From Bicyclus anynana (lineage: Eukaryota; Arthropoda; Insecta; Lepidoptera; Nymphalidae): a DNA stretch of 64,000 nt. Below the pieces are notes generated by a model that ran no database searches, was not told the origin of the DNA, and saw only the letters and a program-made list of their open reading frames with translations. Positions 21,031 to 31,847 of the stretch are shown in pieces. A program made the position numbers and the translations under genes. The first letter of the stretch is position 1. Each line of letters opens with the position of its first letter. The DNA is taken from contig NC_069099.1 in the NCBI RefSeq assembly GCF_947172395.1, positions 9,119,740 to 9,183,739 of the forward strand, given 5' to 3'.

Positions 21031-21064
21031 TTTCCACGCGGATGAAGTCACGGGCGCCTGCTAG
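21031..21064 (+). mobile_element. Helitron 3' terminus only
   Basis: TTTCCACGCGGATGAAGTCA followed by CGGGCGCCTGCTAG, then T: the Hel-1 terminal hairpin and CTAG end. The upstream part is not recognisable. Confidence 0.65.
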
Positions 21065-21689
21065 TTAAGGTATAATAAAAACCAGGTGTCTTTTTTGGCT
21101 AAGTATACCTAATTATTATTATATAATTGAAGTATAAGAGTATTATAATATCGACATAATATTCCATATGTATATCAGCAATATCTTAACATAGAATTTT
21201 CCGCTGAAAATATTTTTTTATTTGCCGAAGGTAGTATTTGATATCAACAACTTATGTATGTTTTAAATATGTATGTTTAAAAAATTACGGTCATAATACA
21301 TTCACGACGAAGATAAAAATAATAATCAAAAGTTGTGCCATTCAATTAAGATGTAATACAGTTTTTGTTGCTAAAATTTAAAAAAAAAACAACATATGTT
21401 TACAAGAAACAGGATTTGGTAAAAACAGTAGATTGGTTAAAAAAAACACTCACTAAAACCTGCAAGCACCCATCTTTTGTGATATAACTTAAAATGAGGA
21501 ATTTACATATTCCCATAATTATTTTAACTGTTTTTTTAAATTACAGCCACATGAACTTCCAAAAAATAAATTCAATTTAAATTTGCAGCTGTAAATTAAT
21601 CTCGGAAAGAGCTGATTTTTTTAAATATACGTTCAGGAAATTGCACACTGATTTCACAACGGGCAAACTGTTTGAACAGATTCCGTGCT
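21065..21689. other. No feature recognised
   Basis: AT-rich, with A/T homopolymer runs. Nothing supported. Confidence 0.4.
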
Positions 21690-21815
21690 ACCCAGCTATG
21701 CAAATGTCAGCGAGATGTTTGTGCCATTGTTAGGAATATTGGAATTAATGAGTGATCGCTATTTACAGTGTCCCGGACATAAATACACACAGACAAATTG
21801 GAGACACGCTCTGTT
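21690..21815 (+). promoter_or_regulatory. Shared motif cluster (ATGCAAAT type), copy 1
   Basis: ATGCAAATGTCAGCGA (21698), CTATTTAC (21759) and ACAAATTGGAGACAC (21793) recur in the same order and orientation at 33995, 34053 and about 34100. ATGCAAAT is the octamer bound by POU-domain proteins in animals. The spacing is similar but not identical. It could be a regulatory module or an old dispersed repeat. Confidence 0.3.
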
Positions 21816-22256
21816 TGATGTCGATCGATGAAAGGGGTTTTGTTTAATCTGTAACGGGTAATGGTGTTAATTTTGTGACAGATGTATTTGCTTTCTTTTG
21901 GAATTAATTTGTTATTTAAACTAATGTCAGTGTTTAAAGTAATTTAATGCTTAAACAAGAATAATATTTAAGTCTATTTTGTAGCTAAATGAATATTTTT
22001 TAATGGTTTATGACGAAGCTTAATAAACTTGCATAAAAAATAACATAAAATCTAAAATATTATAGATAGGAAACGGATGAGGGGGTAAATTAGATATTAT
22101 GTATATGTATACGACAATTAGGCTTAATACGAAAATATATTTTCCTTAGGTTAACAAGAAATATGCATAATTATTATATATTTTATAAATATAAATAAAG
22201 ACATAAAAATAAAACCAAAAATAATCTCTCAAAAAATCAAAAGAGCAAGGAGAGAT
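21816..22256. other. No feature recognised
   Basis: AT-rich spacer. Confidence 0.4.
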
Positions 22257-22397
22257 AAGATGTCTTGCAGAAACCATAAGGAGTGTGGATTTGCATCCTA
22301 ATCCTAACAAGTAAGCCAGCTTCCCTCTTAGATTGCATCATCACTTATCATCAGGTGGGACTGTATTCAAGTGCTAAGTTTTAAAGAATAAAAAAAA
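22257..22397 (+). repeat. SINE-B 3' half, sense
   Basis: Runs from GATGTCTTGCAGAAACC through CATCACTTATCATCAGGTGG to an A-rich end AAAGAATAAAAAAAATTTT. The tRNA head is absent. Confidence 0.8.
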
Positions 22398-22450
22398 TTT
22401 TGCTGGCGTTTTAGTTTTCAGCTATGGATACAGTTTTGCTTCATTAGCCA

Positions 22451-22714
22451 TTCATCATTATCAACCCATATCTCAGCTCACTGCTGTGCTCGAGTCTCCT
22501 CTCAGAATGAGAAGGGTTAGGCCAATAGTCCACCACGCTGGCCCAATGCAATAGAATTAAGAAAATTATCTGTTAGGCAGGTTTCCTCACGATGTTTTCC
22601 TTCACCGCTTGAGACACGTGATATTTAAGTTCTTAAAATGCACACAATTGAAAAGTTGGAGGCGCATGCCCCGGATCGGATTCGTACCCACACATATCTG
22701 GGTTATCACGGCTC
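22451..22714 (-). repeat. SINE-A, two internal deletions
   Basis: The tail, GTGGTGG box and GTGATATTTAAGTTC middle are present. About 30 bp after the box and part of the tRNA anticodon region (between TACCCACACATATC and TGGGTTATCACGG) are missing. Confidence 0.85.
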
Positions 22715-23461
22715 AGCTGCCATTAAACAAGCCTACTAGCCTATGACAAGCCTATGACAAGTATATATTTTCAACACAAAAGCATATTTTTGGGGGAAAC
22801 TTCTATTTAGATATATTAGGTCATACTCGTGTAAAGGCGAGCATGCTAATCACGTTAGGTATTTGTTACGTCGGAAATTGGAAATGTATCTGTCTAGGGA
22901 ATAGGGTAGTATTTGAATTTAAATAGTTTTGTATGCCGTTGTACGTCCCTGGAGTGCGGAGTTGCATTATCTGTTTCTGGGTCAAACTGTGATGGTGGAT
23001 CTCTTATCAAGTTACGGAATTATTCGTTTTTAGAGCGCAGAAAATGCTAATTTGATGAATAAAATGTCGTTTTAATCTTCATACTACTTTGGCTTATCGC
23101 CAGACATTTGAGGATGTTTCTTGCCTTGCCTACAGCCTTTCTTGATGAGTACTGTTTACCAACAAAGAAATTAGAAATGAAGGTAGAAAACGCATGTCAT
23201 TTCATTACTTATTTATTTTAAATATGTATGGTTTGTTTAAAAATGTTATATAAAAAAATTTAACCATATCTAATTGTTCTAAGCAATTTTTTTTCATTAA
23301 TTTAAGAACAAGTTAATTATAATTTTTATAGGTGTAAAATGACTAGTGATTTATACCCTCATTTTTAATTTGTTTTTGGTAAACAGTACTCATCAAGAAA
23401 GGCGCATGTAGTATAGGTACTGGTAGATACATATCTAAAACGAACACAAATTTAATGTCAA
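22715..23461. other. No feature recognised
   Basis: AT-rich. TTTCTTGATGAGTACTGTTTACC at 23137-23160 is echoed inverted at about 23383-23401 (GGTAAACAGTACTCATCAAG). This perfect inverted repeat (about 20 nt) spaced by roughly 220 bp suggests a small fold-back element. Confidence 0.45.
23138..23402. mobile_element. Small inverted-repeat element
   Basis: CTTTCTTGATGAGTACTGTT (from about 23138) and AACAGTACTCATCAAGAAAG (ending about 23402) are reverse complements. The enclosed 220 bp is AT-rich and non-coding. MITE-like by structure. Confidence 0.55.
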
Positions 23462-24211
23462 ACAAACAATAATTAATCTGTGACGTGAATTCAAAAGTTT
23501 GAATCACAAAAAAGTTTTTATAAATGAGTGCAATTCAGATTAATATATAATTTTATCGTGCCGTGTTGTTCATGACTAAGGGCCCCATATGGGTTCATAG
23601 CTAGTCGGGCATACTCTGACATTGTGTCACGTGAGTTTTAGTTGTGTTTTATAATAAATAAATATATTTTTATGTGATTAAAATCTACACATAGTATTTG
23701 AAAATATAAATGTTAATAAAATATTTATTTAGTTTTTAATTTATTTATGTTTAGGAACTTTGTAGTTAAATATTTACTTAGTTTTAGACGCGTTTAGTTC
23801 TAGATAATGTAAATTTGTAATGTATTTTAAAAAATTAAATAAATATACAAACAATAATTAATCTGTGACGTGAATTCAAAAGTTTGAATCACAAAAAAGT
23901 GTTTATAAATGAGTGCTATTCAGATTAATATATATTTGGATCGTGCCGTGTTGCTCATGACTAAGTGCCCCATATGGGTTCATAGCTAGTCGGGCATACT
24001 CCGACGTTGTATCACGTGAGTTTTAGTTGTGTTTTATAATAAATAAATATATTTTTATGTGATTAAAATCTACTCATACTTTTTGAAAATATAAATTTTA
24101 ATAAAATATTTATTTAGTTTTTAATTTATTTATGTTTAGGAACTTTGTAGTTAAATATTTCTCTAGATCTAGATAATGTTGTAATGTATTTTAAAAAATT
24201 AAATAAATATA
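23462..24211 (+). repeat. Two-copy tandem duplication, ~385 bp
   Basis: 23462-23846 and 23847-24211 are highly similar, starting ACAAACAATAATTAATCTGT. Both carry GGGTTCATAGCTAGTCGGGC, CACGTGAGTTTTAGTTGTG and the end TTTTAAAAAATTAAATAAATA. The second copy has a deletion near its right end. Each ends in an AATAAATA-rich stretch like the 3' end of a retroelement, but no coding is seen. Confidence 0.85.
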
Positions 24212-24296
24212 ATAATTAAATATTTTACACTCAAATATTAAAAGTTGTAAAAGTTCGGGTTTACCAAGTTTATCATTTTAAGTATTTCTGAGTTTT

Positions 24297-24332
24297 CAAG
24301 TATTCAAGTACTAATTAGTACTTGAGTACTTG
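24297..24332. other. 36-bp near-perfect palindrome
   Basis: CAAGTATTCAAGTACTAA is followed directly by TTAGTACTTGAGTACTTG. The two 18-nt arms have one mismatch and no loop; the palindrome can extrude as a cruciform. Confidence 0.7.
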
Positions 24333-25389
24333 CCTAATAGTTATTTCCAGTATAAATATTTCTAGCTAAGAAATATTTTTAGCTGAACTCGTGTGTACGC
24401 CACACAGACTTAAATTCAGAACTTTCAGTCACGTAGATCAAACAGGCAGGCATTTGCATTTACAAATATTTGTCAGAGGCCTAAACCGACTGTGTCACGT
24501 ATTGGAATGAACGGGGGCATTGACCGGGAAACTAGAATCGAGATAACTCTTTGTGAAGATATTTCTAGTTGGAAATAAAACGTTTTTTCATAAAACGTTT
24601 TAGAAATTTCAAAGCAATTAAATGACGCTTCCCGTGACTAGAGAATTAGTATTGCCATACAACGTGGCAATACTGCCAGCCTTCTGGAAACTTTACCAAT
24701 GATCATCGATTCGGATGAATTCTGCGATGCCTAAGTCCGTAGAACTAATTTTAAATTTCTTTTATTTTATCTTTATGATATTATTAGGTAGTCATTTTAA
24801 AATAAAATAATTTTTTTTTCGAAATATGAATATTTTATTATATTTTTTTCATAAGGTTACGAGTATCATACTTAAAATAAGACTAAATAGGGTTTTTAAT
24901 GTTATTGTAAGTACGATCCTTGAACTTCGTTTATTTATCTCGTGATTGGCAATCTTAAAGTCAAAGGTGTTGACTTACAAAACCGAAGAGGTAATGTTAC
25001 AAGTTCCTCGATTTCAGGTGGTATTAACATTCATTATTTATTTTATTGTAGAGAGGAGGTATCAGTATTGGTATAAGAGGGTATTTGGTGACTTGAGCGC
25101 AATTGTGTGTTAGGCAGCGTAGACACCGTCACGCTGCCTGTCGCGTTAGTGATTTTGTTAGATATATATGTTGTGTTGTAATTATTATTTATCATAAATT
25201 GTTTAGTGTGGGCATGGAGAACATGTCAGGCAGGGGAGGTTGTTGATGCATTTTAAAGTGATCCCCTATTGGTACAATCATTGTCACAGCTACTTGTCAC
25301 GTCACAGTAACTCAAAATAGTATTTAAATCATCATGATTATCAGCCTTTTATCCACACCCTAGGAAGACCAGGCATCCCTATTTATATT
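24333..25389. other. No feature recognised
   Basis: AT-rich, no ORF or repeat match. A short GC patch lies near 25110-25145. Confidence 0.4.
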
Positions 25390-25548
25390 AACCGACGCAC
25401 CGTGGTTTCACCCCTTGTAGTTCCCGCTTTCGTGAGAAAGATAAAGGAGCCAATAACACTCACTTATAACGTGGCTTTCTGTTGGTAAAAGAATTTTCGA
25501 AATTGGTCCAGTAGATCCAGAGATTAGCCCTACAATATTACTTGACTT
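25390..25548 (-). mobile_element. Hel-2 Helitron, 5' end lost
   Basis: ACCGACGCACCGTGGTTTCA, then TAGTTCCCGCTTTCGTGAGA and AAAAGAATTTTCGAAATTGG, the Hel-2 order. The terminal CTAG has been mutated. Confidence 0.65.
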
Positions 25549-25713
25549 CCTTATAATACTATATGGAATAGATAAAAACGATATGGAGCTTTGTCCCACC
25601 ACGCCACTACAATTCCGCTTGGGCTTCAGAACTCGACACTGATAATTTTTACTGAGAATTTCCAGAAAGAAAGAAGAGATCATTATGTCATTGCTCGGAT
25701 TATTTATCTCATA

Positions 25714-25922
25714 CTAGCGGACGCACGCGACTTCGTCCGCGTGGCTCTTTCAACTACCTCTATCCTACCCCTACCCTACGTTGAAATTTTTCCTGAATTT
25801 TCTTTGCTATAAACCTCACAGAGCCCGAGACCTTTCCTACGAATGCAAAACCGTGGAAATCGGTTCGTGCGTTCTGGAGTTATAGCGTCAGGAAGGAAAA
25901 CCCGACTTATTTTTATATAGTA
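25714..25922 (-). mobile_element. Hel-3 Helitron, short form
   Basis: Left edge CTAGCGGACGCACGCGACTT with intact hairpin, then a short CTATCCTACCCCTACCC tract (the seed of the CCCTA array in the next copy), GAAATCGGTTCGTGCGTTCT, and an end near TTTATATAG. Confidence 0.75.
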
Positions 25923-26295
25923 GAAAGAGATAACCACTGAAGAGTTTTTTAAAAGCTCGGCTCATTTTCAAACTGCCATGTGAAATTATAAAACAGTCGA
26001 CTTTCTCTTATAAGCATGACCTACGCACGCTTCAATGTTTATTTAGGATACCAGAAAAAAGGTTAAGTGATCAACATCGAGCCCATTATCCTAATGAACT
26101 TGCAAACCATTCCCTTTATAATACCTACTGCTGTAATACCCACAACAAGAGGGACTTTCCAAAATAAGGTTCGCTATAAAGGGTAACGATTATGACTAAA
26201 ACCAGAGGGAAATTTTGCGTTATTAATTCTGAAGATGAATGTTATGTTTATATTTATTACTAGCGGACGCCCGCGACTTTGTCCGCGTGAAACCC

Positions 26296-26480
26296 TATTT
26301 TTGCCCCTACCCCTACCCTACCTCACCCCTACTCTACCCCTACCGTACCCCTATCCTACCCCTACCCTACCTTACCCCTACTCTACCCCTACCGTACCCC
26401 TATCCTACCCCTACCCTACCTTACCCCTACTCTACCCCTACCGTACCCCTATCCTACCCCTACCCTACCCTTACTCTACC
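26296..26480 (-). repeat. CCCTA/CCCCTA array inside Helitron
   Basis: Short CCCTA, CCCCTA and CCGTA units arranged in a roughly 48-bp higher-order period. The complementary strand has dense GGG runs with potential to form G-quadruplexes. The proline/tyrosine-rich ORFs here are only this repeat. Confidence 0.9.
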
Positions 26481-26859
26481 AATACCCTGCCACGCGACGG
26501 CGACGGAAGTTAAAAAAATGGAGTAACTTCTCCTGTTTTCTCAACATTTCCCTTCACTGCTCTGTTCCTATTAATTGTAGCGTGATGAAAAGTATATTAT
26601 AACCTGCCCAGGAGTATAAAGAATAATTGTACCAAGTTTTGTTAAAATCCGTCGAGTAGTTTTTGTTTCTATAACGAACATACCACGCGACGGAAGCTTA
26701 AAAAATTGAGTAACATCTCCCGTTTTCCCAACATTTCCCTTCACTGCTCTGTTCCTATTAATCGTAGCGTGATGAAAAGTATACTATATATATATATATA
26801 TGAAAAGTATATAACCTGCCCAGAAGTATGAAGAATAATTGGAAATATATTTCATGTAC

Positions 26860-26898
26860 AGAATTGACCTCTCTACAATCTGTAGAGAGGTCAATTCT
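26860..26898. other. Perfect 18-bp hairpin at a Helitron 5' end
   Basis: AGAATTGACCTCTCTACA (26860-26877), loop ATC, TGTAGAGAGGTCAATTCT (26881-26898). The related Helitron start at 63946 carries the sequence once, so the second arm is an added inverted copy. Confidence 0.85.
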
Positions 26899-26919
26899 GA
26901 GGTCAATTATAAGTATAGA

Positions 26920-27251
26920 TAAAATATTTGTGAATTTTTTTAGTTCACAACGTGGATGGACAATTTCACAAACTACAATAATAATATTTCGATTGTATTC
27001 GATAAACATCTCTGAGACCACGCGGTGTTACGTGTAATTTGGCACTTTTTAGATTTCTCGTAAGACAACAACCCAGCCCGCGGCCCAGTGCTTTTTAAAT
27101 GATTGTAAAATCATTGTCAAGGTGAACTAGCGCGGAAGCTGTTAACTGGCAGGTCTGCAGCATCGAAAGGTAGGTGGGATGGGAAACTATCGAATTCCTT
27201 AACCACCAACAGTCGACAGAGTTCAATTCGCGTGGGAACATTCCACAGCAT
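26920..27251. other. No feature recognised
   Basis: Spacer between the complete Helitron and a SINE-B copy. Confidence 0.4.
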
Positions 27252-27561
27252 ATTTTTTTTATTCTTTACAAGTTAGCCCTTGACTAAAATCTCACCTGAT
27301 GGTAATTGATGATGCAATCTAAGATCTAAGCGGACTAACTTTATAGAAGGAGGATGAAAATCTACACCCCTTTCGGTTTCTACACGACATTGTACCGGAA
27401 CGCTAAATAGCTTGGCGGTAAGCTTTTTTCAGTTAGGTGGTAACCTCCTACCAGCCAGACCTGGAACAATTAAGAAAACCTCAATCAGCCCAGCCGTGAA
27501 TCAAACCAAGGACCCGTCTTGTAAATCCACCGCGCCTTCCACTGCGCCACGGAGGTCGTCA
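27252..27561 (-). repeat. SINE-B, full length
   Basis: The antisense strand begins GACGACCTCCGTGGCGCAGT (A-box region), followed by a damaged B box (TTGGTTTGATTC), the body with AGCGTTCCGGTACAATGTCG and CATCAATTACCATCAGGTGA, and the tail AAAGAATAAAAAAAATA. Compare the best copy at 62170-62508. Confidence 0.85.
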
Positions 27562-27885
27562 TATATTGCAGATACAATGATGTGATCATGATCATGTTTA
27601 TCTAGGCCAAGTTCAATACATTTGGTAATACTCGTGGGTAATATATTTCGCAGGAAAGGATTATCGTTGAGCCTGTGAGCTCAGCGCGTAGTACGGAGCG
27701 CAGATTTACTACGCACGACCTAAAACTACGAGTATACGAATATACCTGCTTATTGTGGCTTATATTGTCACTGTGAGACCATTACTGTTACTTAGAGCCA
27801 TACATTGTTAGTGGCTTTTATTAAAGTTAAGCCTTATATTCGTAGATTAGAGTATAAATGGAAATTAATATTTTTATACTTTGAC
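27562..27885. other. No feature recognised; short GC-rich fold
   Basis: GCGTAGTA and TACTACGC (about 27689-27717) form an 8-bp stem. Nothing else was recognised. Confidence 0.35.
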
Positions 27886-28272
27886 TTGGTCGCTAACTAT
27901 GGGCCTCATAAGAAGGCTCAGAGTCACACAGCGGGCGATGGAACGAGCTATGTTAGGAGTATCTTTGCGTGATCGAATCAGAAATGAGGAGATCCGCAGA
28001 AGAACCAAAGTCACGGAGATAGCTTAACGAGTTGCTAAGCTGAAGTGGCTATGGGCGGGGCACATAGTTCGAAGAGCCGATGGACGTTGGGGTCCCAAAG
28101 TACTGGAATCGACCCCGCACTAGTAAACGTAGTGCTGGCCGACCCCCCACCAGGTGGATTGACGACATCAAGCGAGTCGCAGGGATTCGCTGGATGCAGG
28201 TGGCTCAGTATCGTGATGTTTGGAAGTCCTTACAAAAGGCCTATGTCCTGCAATGGACGCCCATAGGCTGAT

Positions 28273-28338
<66 letters not shown>
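27886..28338 (+). pseudogene. RTE LINE 3' end with long ATG-repeat tail
   Basis: Reads RRLRVTQRAMERAMLGVSLR, DRIRNEEIRRRTKVTEIA, then a stop, VAKLKWLWAGHIVRRADGRW, GPKVLES, and after a frame change GRPPTRWIDDIKRVAG, then RWMQVAQYRDVWKSLQKAYV, LQW. This is the end of a non-LTR reverse transcriptase ORF plus the 3' tail. The tail GGCTGATATGATG continues as about 20 ATG repeats (28271-28338). It is 5'-truncated and broken by a stop and a frameshift. It shows the terminal sequence that the SINE tails resemble. Confidence 0.88.
28271..28338. repeat. (ATG)n microsatellite, RTE tail
   Basis: Uninterrupted ATG triplets directly after the RTE terminal motif GGCTGAT. Confidence 0.95.
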
Positions 28339-28340
<2 letters not shown>

Positions 28341-28426
28341 TATTTTTATCAACTTATCGTAAAAACCCAAATAAAATAATAAAAATTAAAATATAGCATA
28401 CTTAATTATAACGAATATACAGTATA

Positions 28427-28556
28427 CTAGACGACGCCTCGCGGTTTCGGTGTAGTTACTGTTCCTGTGAGAATACGGGGACAAAATATAGCTTATGACA
28501 CACACAGCTAACGTGGATTCTAGTGGTATAAGAATTAGTATAAGAGATTACCTCCT
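28427..28556 (-). mobile_element. Hel-2 Helitron, truncated
   Basis: CTAGACGACGCCTCGCGGTTTCGG at the left edge, then GTTACTGTTCCTGTGAGAAT and TGGTATAAGAATT. The 5' end is not found. Confidence 0.65.
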
Positions 28557-28781
28557 ACAACACCAAAAAACATTTTCTCTATAAAATTTTAGTTATAGAT
28601 ATGTAATTTTTCTAGTACATTCTAATATATTTTTTACTACGTATGGCAAAGTTATACATTTATATACATAGGATATATAGGATAATATATATATATATAT
28701 ATATAGGATAATAATACTATCCAATTTTTTAAGCCATTTTTTTATAGAAGTTTCTTTATGCTTCTTATGCTATGTACAGGA

Positions 28782-28860
28782 TAAAAATTCAAAATTCAAA
28801 ATTCATTTATTTTAATTAGGCTTAGTTTACAAGCACTTTTGAAAGGTCAGGATTATGTCA
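28782..28860 (-). mobile_element. LINE-beta 3' terminus
   Basis: The antisense strand reads AAAAGTGCTTGTAAACTAAG, CCTA and ends TGAATTTTGAATTTTGAATT. The same terminus occurs at 60485-60532 (+) and 63100-63300 (-). A GAATTTT-type terminal repeat is typical of CR1/L2-like LINEs. Confidence 0.6.
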
Positions 28861-29479
28861 TAATTTAATTTAATCGAATGGTGGTAATGATAGTCGAAAA
28901 CTTAAAATTAAAGTTACGAGGGTTCCAAACGCGCCTTGGTGCGAGAAGAGTTATCAGGATCTTTGTAGACAGGTTATTGAATTTCCGAATAGTAGGGTAA
29001 CACATAAATATCCTATTTTACCTTTAAAACCCGCGGCGGGTCTATAAGAAGAAAACTAATTTGCTCTTTGAGAAAATCACGATTGCCCGCTATTCGCTTT
29101 CGTAAGAAACTCCACTTTAAAACACTTTTAACCATGTGCGCCCTTTGTTCTTAAAACACAATGTAAAATAAATAAACTTACAACGTAGAACGTACATACA
29201 AACTTGACCTAGAAACAAAACGAAAGAAAGGCTTCCAATTAAAAAATCACGGTCGTTAAGCTTTCCACGTGCGGCGAAATATTACCATGTTGGTATGAAA
29301 CCGTTGGCTTTCAAATAAACTAAATTAAACGTTTTTACAAGTGAAACTACGAGTAGGTACTCCGCAGTAGTTGATGGTTTAAATTTTTAAACGTTAATTT
29401 AACTTTAAAAATATTTTTCGGCAAACATATTATTTTCATATAGATTATATCTAGTTACACATTCTCATTTCAAGCACGA
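28861..29479. other. No feature recognised
   Basis: AT-rich spacer without an element I can name. Confidence 0.4.
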
Positions 29480-29870
29480 AAGCATACTACTCTTTAGCAG
29501 TTGCTACTTATTAGCATGTGTATCGCAACAATGCTAATAATGAACTGCTTATTTGTAGCTTGCTCAAGAATCAACAGTCGTGCGATTTACGAGCATGCTA
29601 CTTGCTGCGCGGGTGGAAGGGGGCGTGCTTGTGCGCGTCTAAACAGGCTTGCTTATTGAGTATGCTAGTCGATCATCATTGCTATTCTGTATTCTCTCCA
29701 CCTTCATCTCTCCCTGTCTAACACAATAATATAGACAGATAACAATAGATACAAATTAGCATATGTAATTGGAATGTTTGCTTTGAGCATGCTTTTTCAG
29801 GAGTATAATTAAAAATAGCATGCTTATTTCTAGCAAATGTAAAATGATGATCAGCATGCTCGTATGGAGC
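29480..29870. mobile_element. Candidate DNA transposon with AGCATGCT repeats
   Basis: The 8-bp palindrome AGCATGCT occurs at 29592, 29786, 29817 and 29853. Near matches (AGCATACT at 29480, AGTATGCT at 29660) extend the cluster. Clustered subterminal palindromes are common transposase-binding patterns. Exact ends are not resolved. The 67-codon ORF at 29518-29721 has no recognisable domain. Confidence 0.45.
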
Positions 29871-29928
29871 TCGTATGGAGTTTACAGGAACTCGCTGGCG
29901 AAATCGCAGGGCTTTAGCTAGTACTTTT

Positions 29929-30372
29929 GTTCTAATCTGACCTGAAGACGAAAGTCTTGGAACAGTGCGTGTTGCCAGTGATGACCTACGGATGCGAAAC
30001 TTATTAGCCTCATTTGAAGGCTCAAAGTCACTCAGCGGGCGATAGAGCGAGCTATGCTTGGAGTTTATCTGCGTGATCGAATCATAAATTAGGAGATCCG
30101 CAGTCGAACCAAAGTCACTGATATAGCTCAGCTAGTCACGAAGCAGAAGTGGCAATAGGCAGGACACATAGTTCAGAGAGCCGATGGACGTTGGGGTCCC
30201 AGGGTACTGGAATGGCGACCCCGCATTAGAAACCCCAATGTTGGTCGAACCCCAACTAGGAGGATCGATGATATCAAGCGGATTGCAGGGAACCGCTGGA
30301 TGCTGGCGGCTTGGAAGTCCATGCAAGAGGCCTATGTCCTGTCAGTGAACGTTTATCGGCTGGTGATGAAGG
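29929..30372 (+). pseudogene. RTE LINE 3' end, longest copy
   Basis: Begins with LKTKVLEQCVLPVMTYGCET, a segment conserved just after the reverse transcriptase core of RTE-like elements, then RRLRVTQ-like text, RDRI, the IRSRTKVTDIAQLVTKQKWQ block, GRWGPRVLEWRPRIR, RRIDDIKRIAG and a degraded end GTCAGTGAACGTTTATCGGC followed by TGGTGATGAAGG. Frameshifts and stops make it dead. It extends further upstream than the other copies. Confidence 0.85.
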
Positions 30373-31504
30373 AATAGTTATTTATGCCACTGTCATACCA
30401 TGCCTGCCAATGAGGGCGCTCATGCTGTGTATTCTGCAGTTCGGCTTTGCCATATTGCACAAAAATCTTGCAGTAGAATATAATATTTTTTCTGTAACTA
30501 TAATAAAATAATTAATAAAACTCACCATATCATTTGCGTTAAGATTGCGCTTGCCTCTTTGATTTTGTATTGGTATGGCCTTCTAAATTTTGTTTCATCA
30601 TAGCCTCCTAAATTTTGCTCTTTTATGCAAGCCTTAATGTTTGTAGTCAATGCCATGAAACTATTAAAAAATAGCACGGTTTACCCATGTGGTAATGAAT
30701 AATATCAAACCACATGTAGGAATTGATAGCTTTGTGATATGGTTTGAGGTCTTAGAAGAACATTACGAAATGCTAATAGAAAAATTAAATTTTTGCATGA
30801 TTTAGTACTTCTGTTCTCATTTTACAACTTAAAGTAATATCTATAATTTTTGCGGCACCCATTTTCAGTTAGGAAAATAGCATTACTATAATACTGAAAC
30901 TGTTTACACTGCAACTTGCATCTGACTTCATAATCTGACTCGTGACGTTGTAAACCGAAATAGAACAATATTCTGCATCATCGGAACTGCGTTCGGAAAT
31001 CGGAAACAAATCCCTCTCGTATTTGATCTTCATGACGAATTGGGCCAAATAATGTTGCGTTGTTTGCACGAAGTTGGCAAGAATTTTGGGAATAAATCGG
31101 GTACGAGTATTTTAGATAATACACTCAATAGCATACGGAAAATGGGTTTCAAACTAATCTCTATAATCCAACTAATATCTATAATTCATTTGATATAAGG
31201 ATATAAGCTTATACTTGTTTATCAACCCATATTGAAGCAGCTTTGATTTCAATTGATCTCCTCTCCTCCTAAAATACGACCTAGCCCAACTCTACAGTAT
31301 TTCATGTTTAATTTTCATATTATTAACCTGATGTTAAAGACTATTCTGTAAAAATAACTTTAAATAGTTAAAAAAATTAAAAAATACATAGAAATATTGG
31401 ATGTTACACGTGACTATTATTTTCTATTCCTGACAGCAAATCATTTCATTTGATATCCATATCATGGGGATGGATTTTAAACAGCCAGTCTACTATCTGG
31501 GGAA
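30373..31504. other. Mostly featureless; a decayed SINE-A tail near 31.2 kb
   Basis: 31218-31300 (GTTTATCAACCCATATTGAA, then CTCCTCTCCTCCTAAAATAC) is a weak antisense SINE-A 3' fragment. No gene is seen elsewhere in the stretch. Confidence 0.35.
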
Positions 31505-31682
31505 AGCCGCCATATTAGATGTGTAATGACGTTTCTTAGCTAGTCGTGTGTTGTCATCAGAACTCAGAGCGTGTGCAAAATTTCATCCTAATCGAACACC
31601 GGAAAGTGGGTCAAATTAAGATTCCAAGATTTTCTTACATACATAGTTACATAGTAAAAGTAAAGCTAATATAAAGCGTGTA
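31505..31682 (+). repeat. Repeat family Z, copy 3
   Basis: GCCGCCATATTAGATGTGTA, GACGTTTCTTAGCTAGT, TCATCAGAACTCAGAGCGTG and the end AGCTAATATAAAGCGTG correspond in order to the tandem pair at 13379-13662. Confidence 0.65.
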
Positions 31683-31847
31683 AAAATTGCCGTGAGTTTG
31701 TAATCTTTTACATTTTATATTTGATGAATATTTAAAATGAAATCTCCATGCAGATAGAATAAAAAAAACCATTTAAAATCAAGTGATAACCTTGTCAGAT
31801 AATTTTTAGGGAGCATATTTGCTATCGGACGCACCGAAACCTTCTCC

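Larger units (their letters stand above)
26260..26919 (-). mobile_element. Hel-3 Helitron, complete, with CCCTA core
   Basis: Canonical ends: the antisense 5' end TCTATACTTATAAT (at 26919) is preceded by A. The 3' end is the stem GCGGAC...GTCCGC plus CTAG (26260), followed by T, so it sits in an A|T target as Helitrons do. The core is CCCTA-rich (26296-26480). A block CCACGCGACGG... GCGTGATGAAAAGTATA is duplicated (about 26490-26645 and 26687-26842). The 5' end carries an 18-bp snap-back duplication. No helicase/Rep coding, so non-autonomous. Confidence 0.85.

Noticed and set aside
26296..26480. Interstitial telomere
   Set aside because: The unit is CCCTA/CCCCTA, not the insect TTAGG repeat, and it lies inside a Helitron with intact borders.
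26235..26526. Pro/Tyr/Leu-rich ORFs (92 and 95 codons)
   Set aside because: They are translations of the CCCTA array in two frames.
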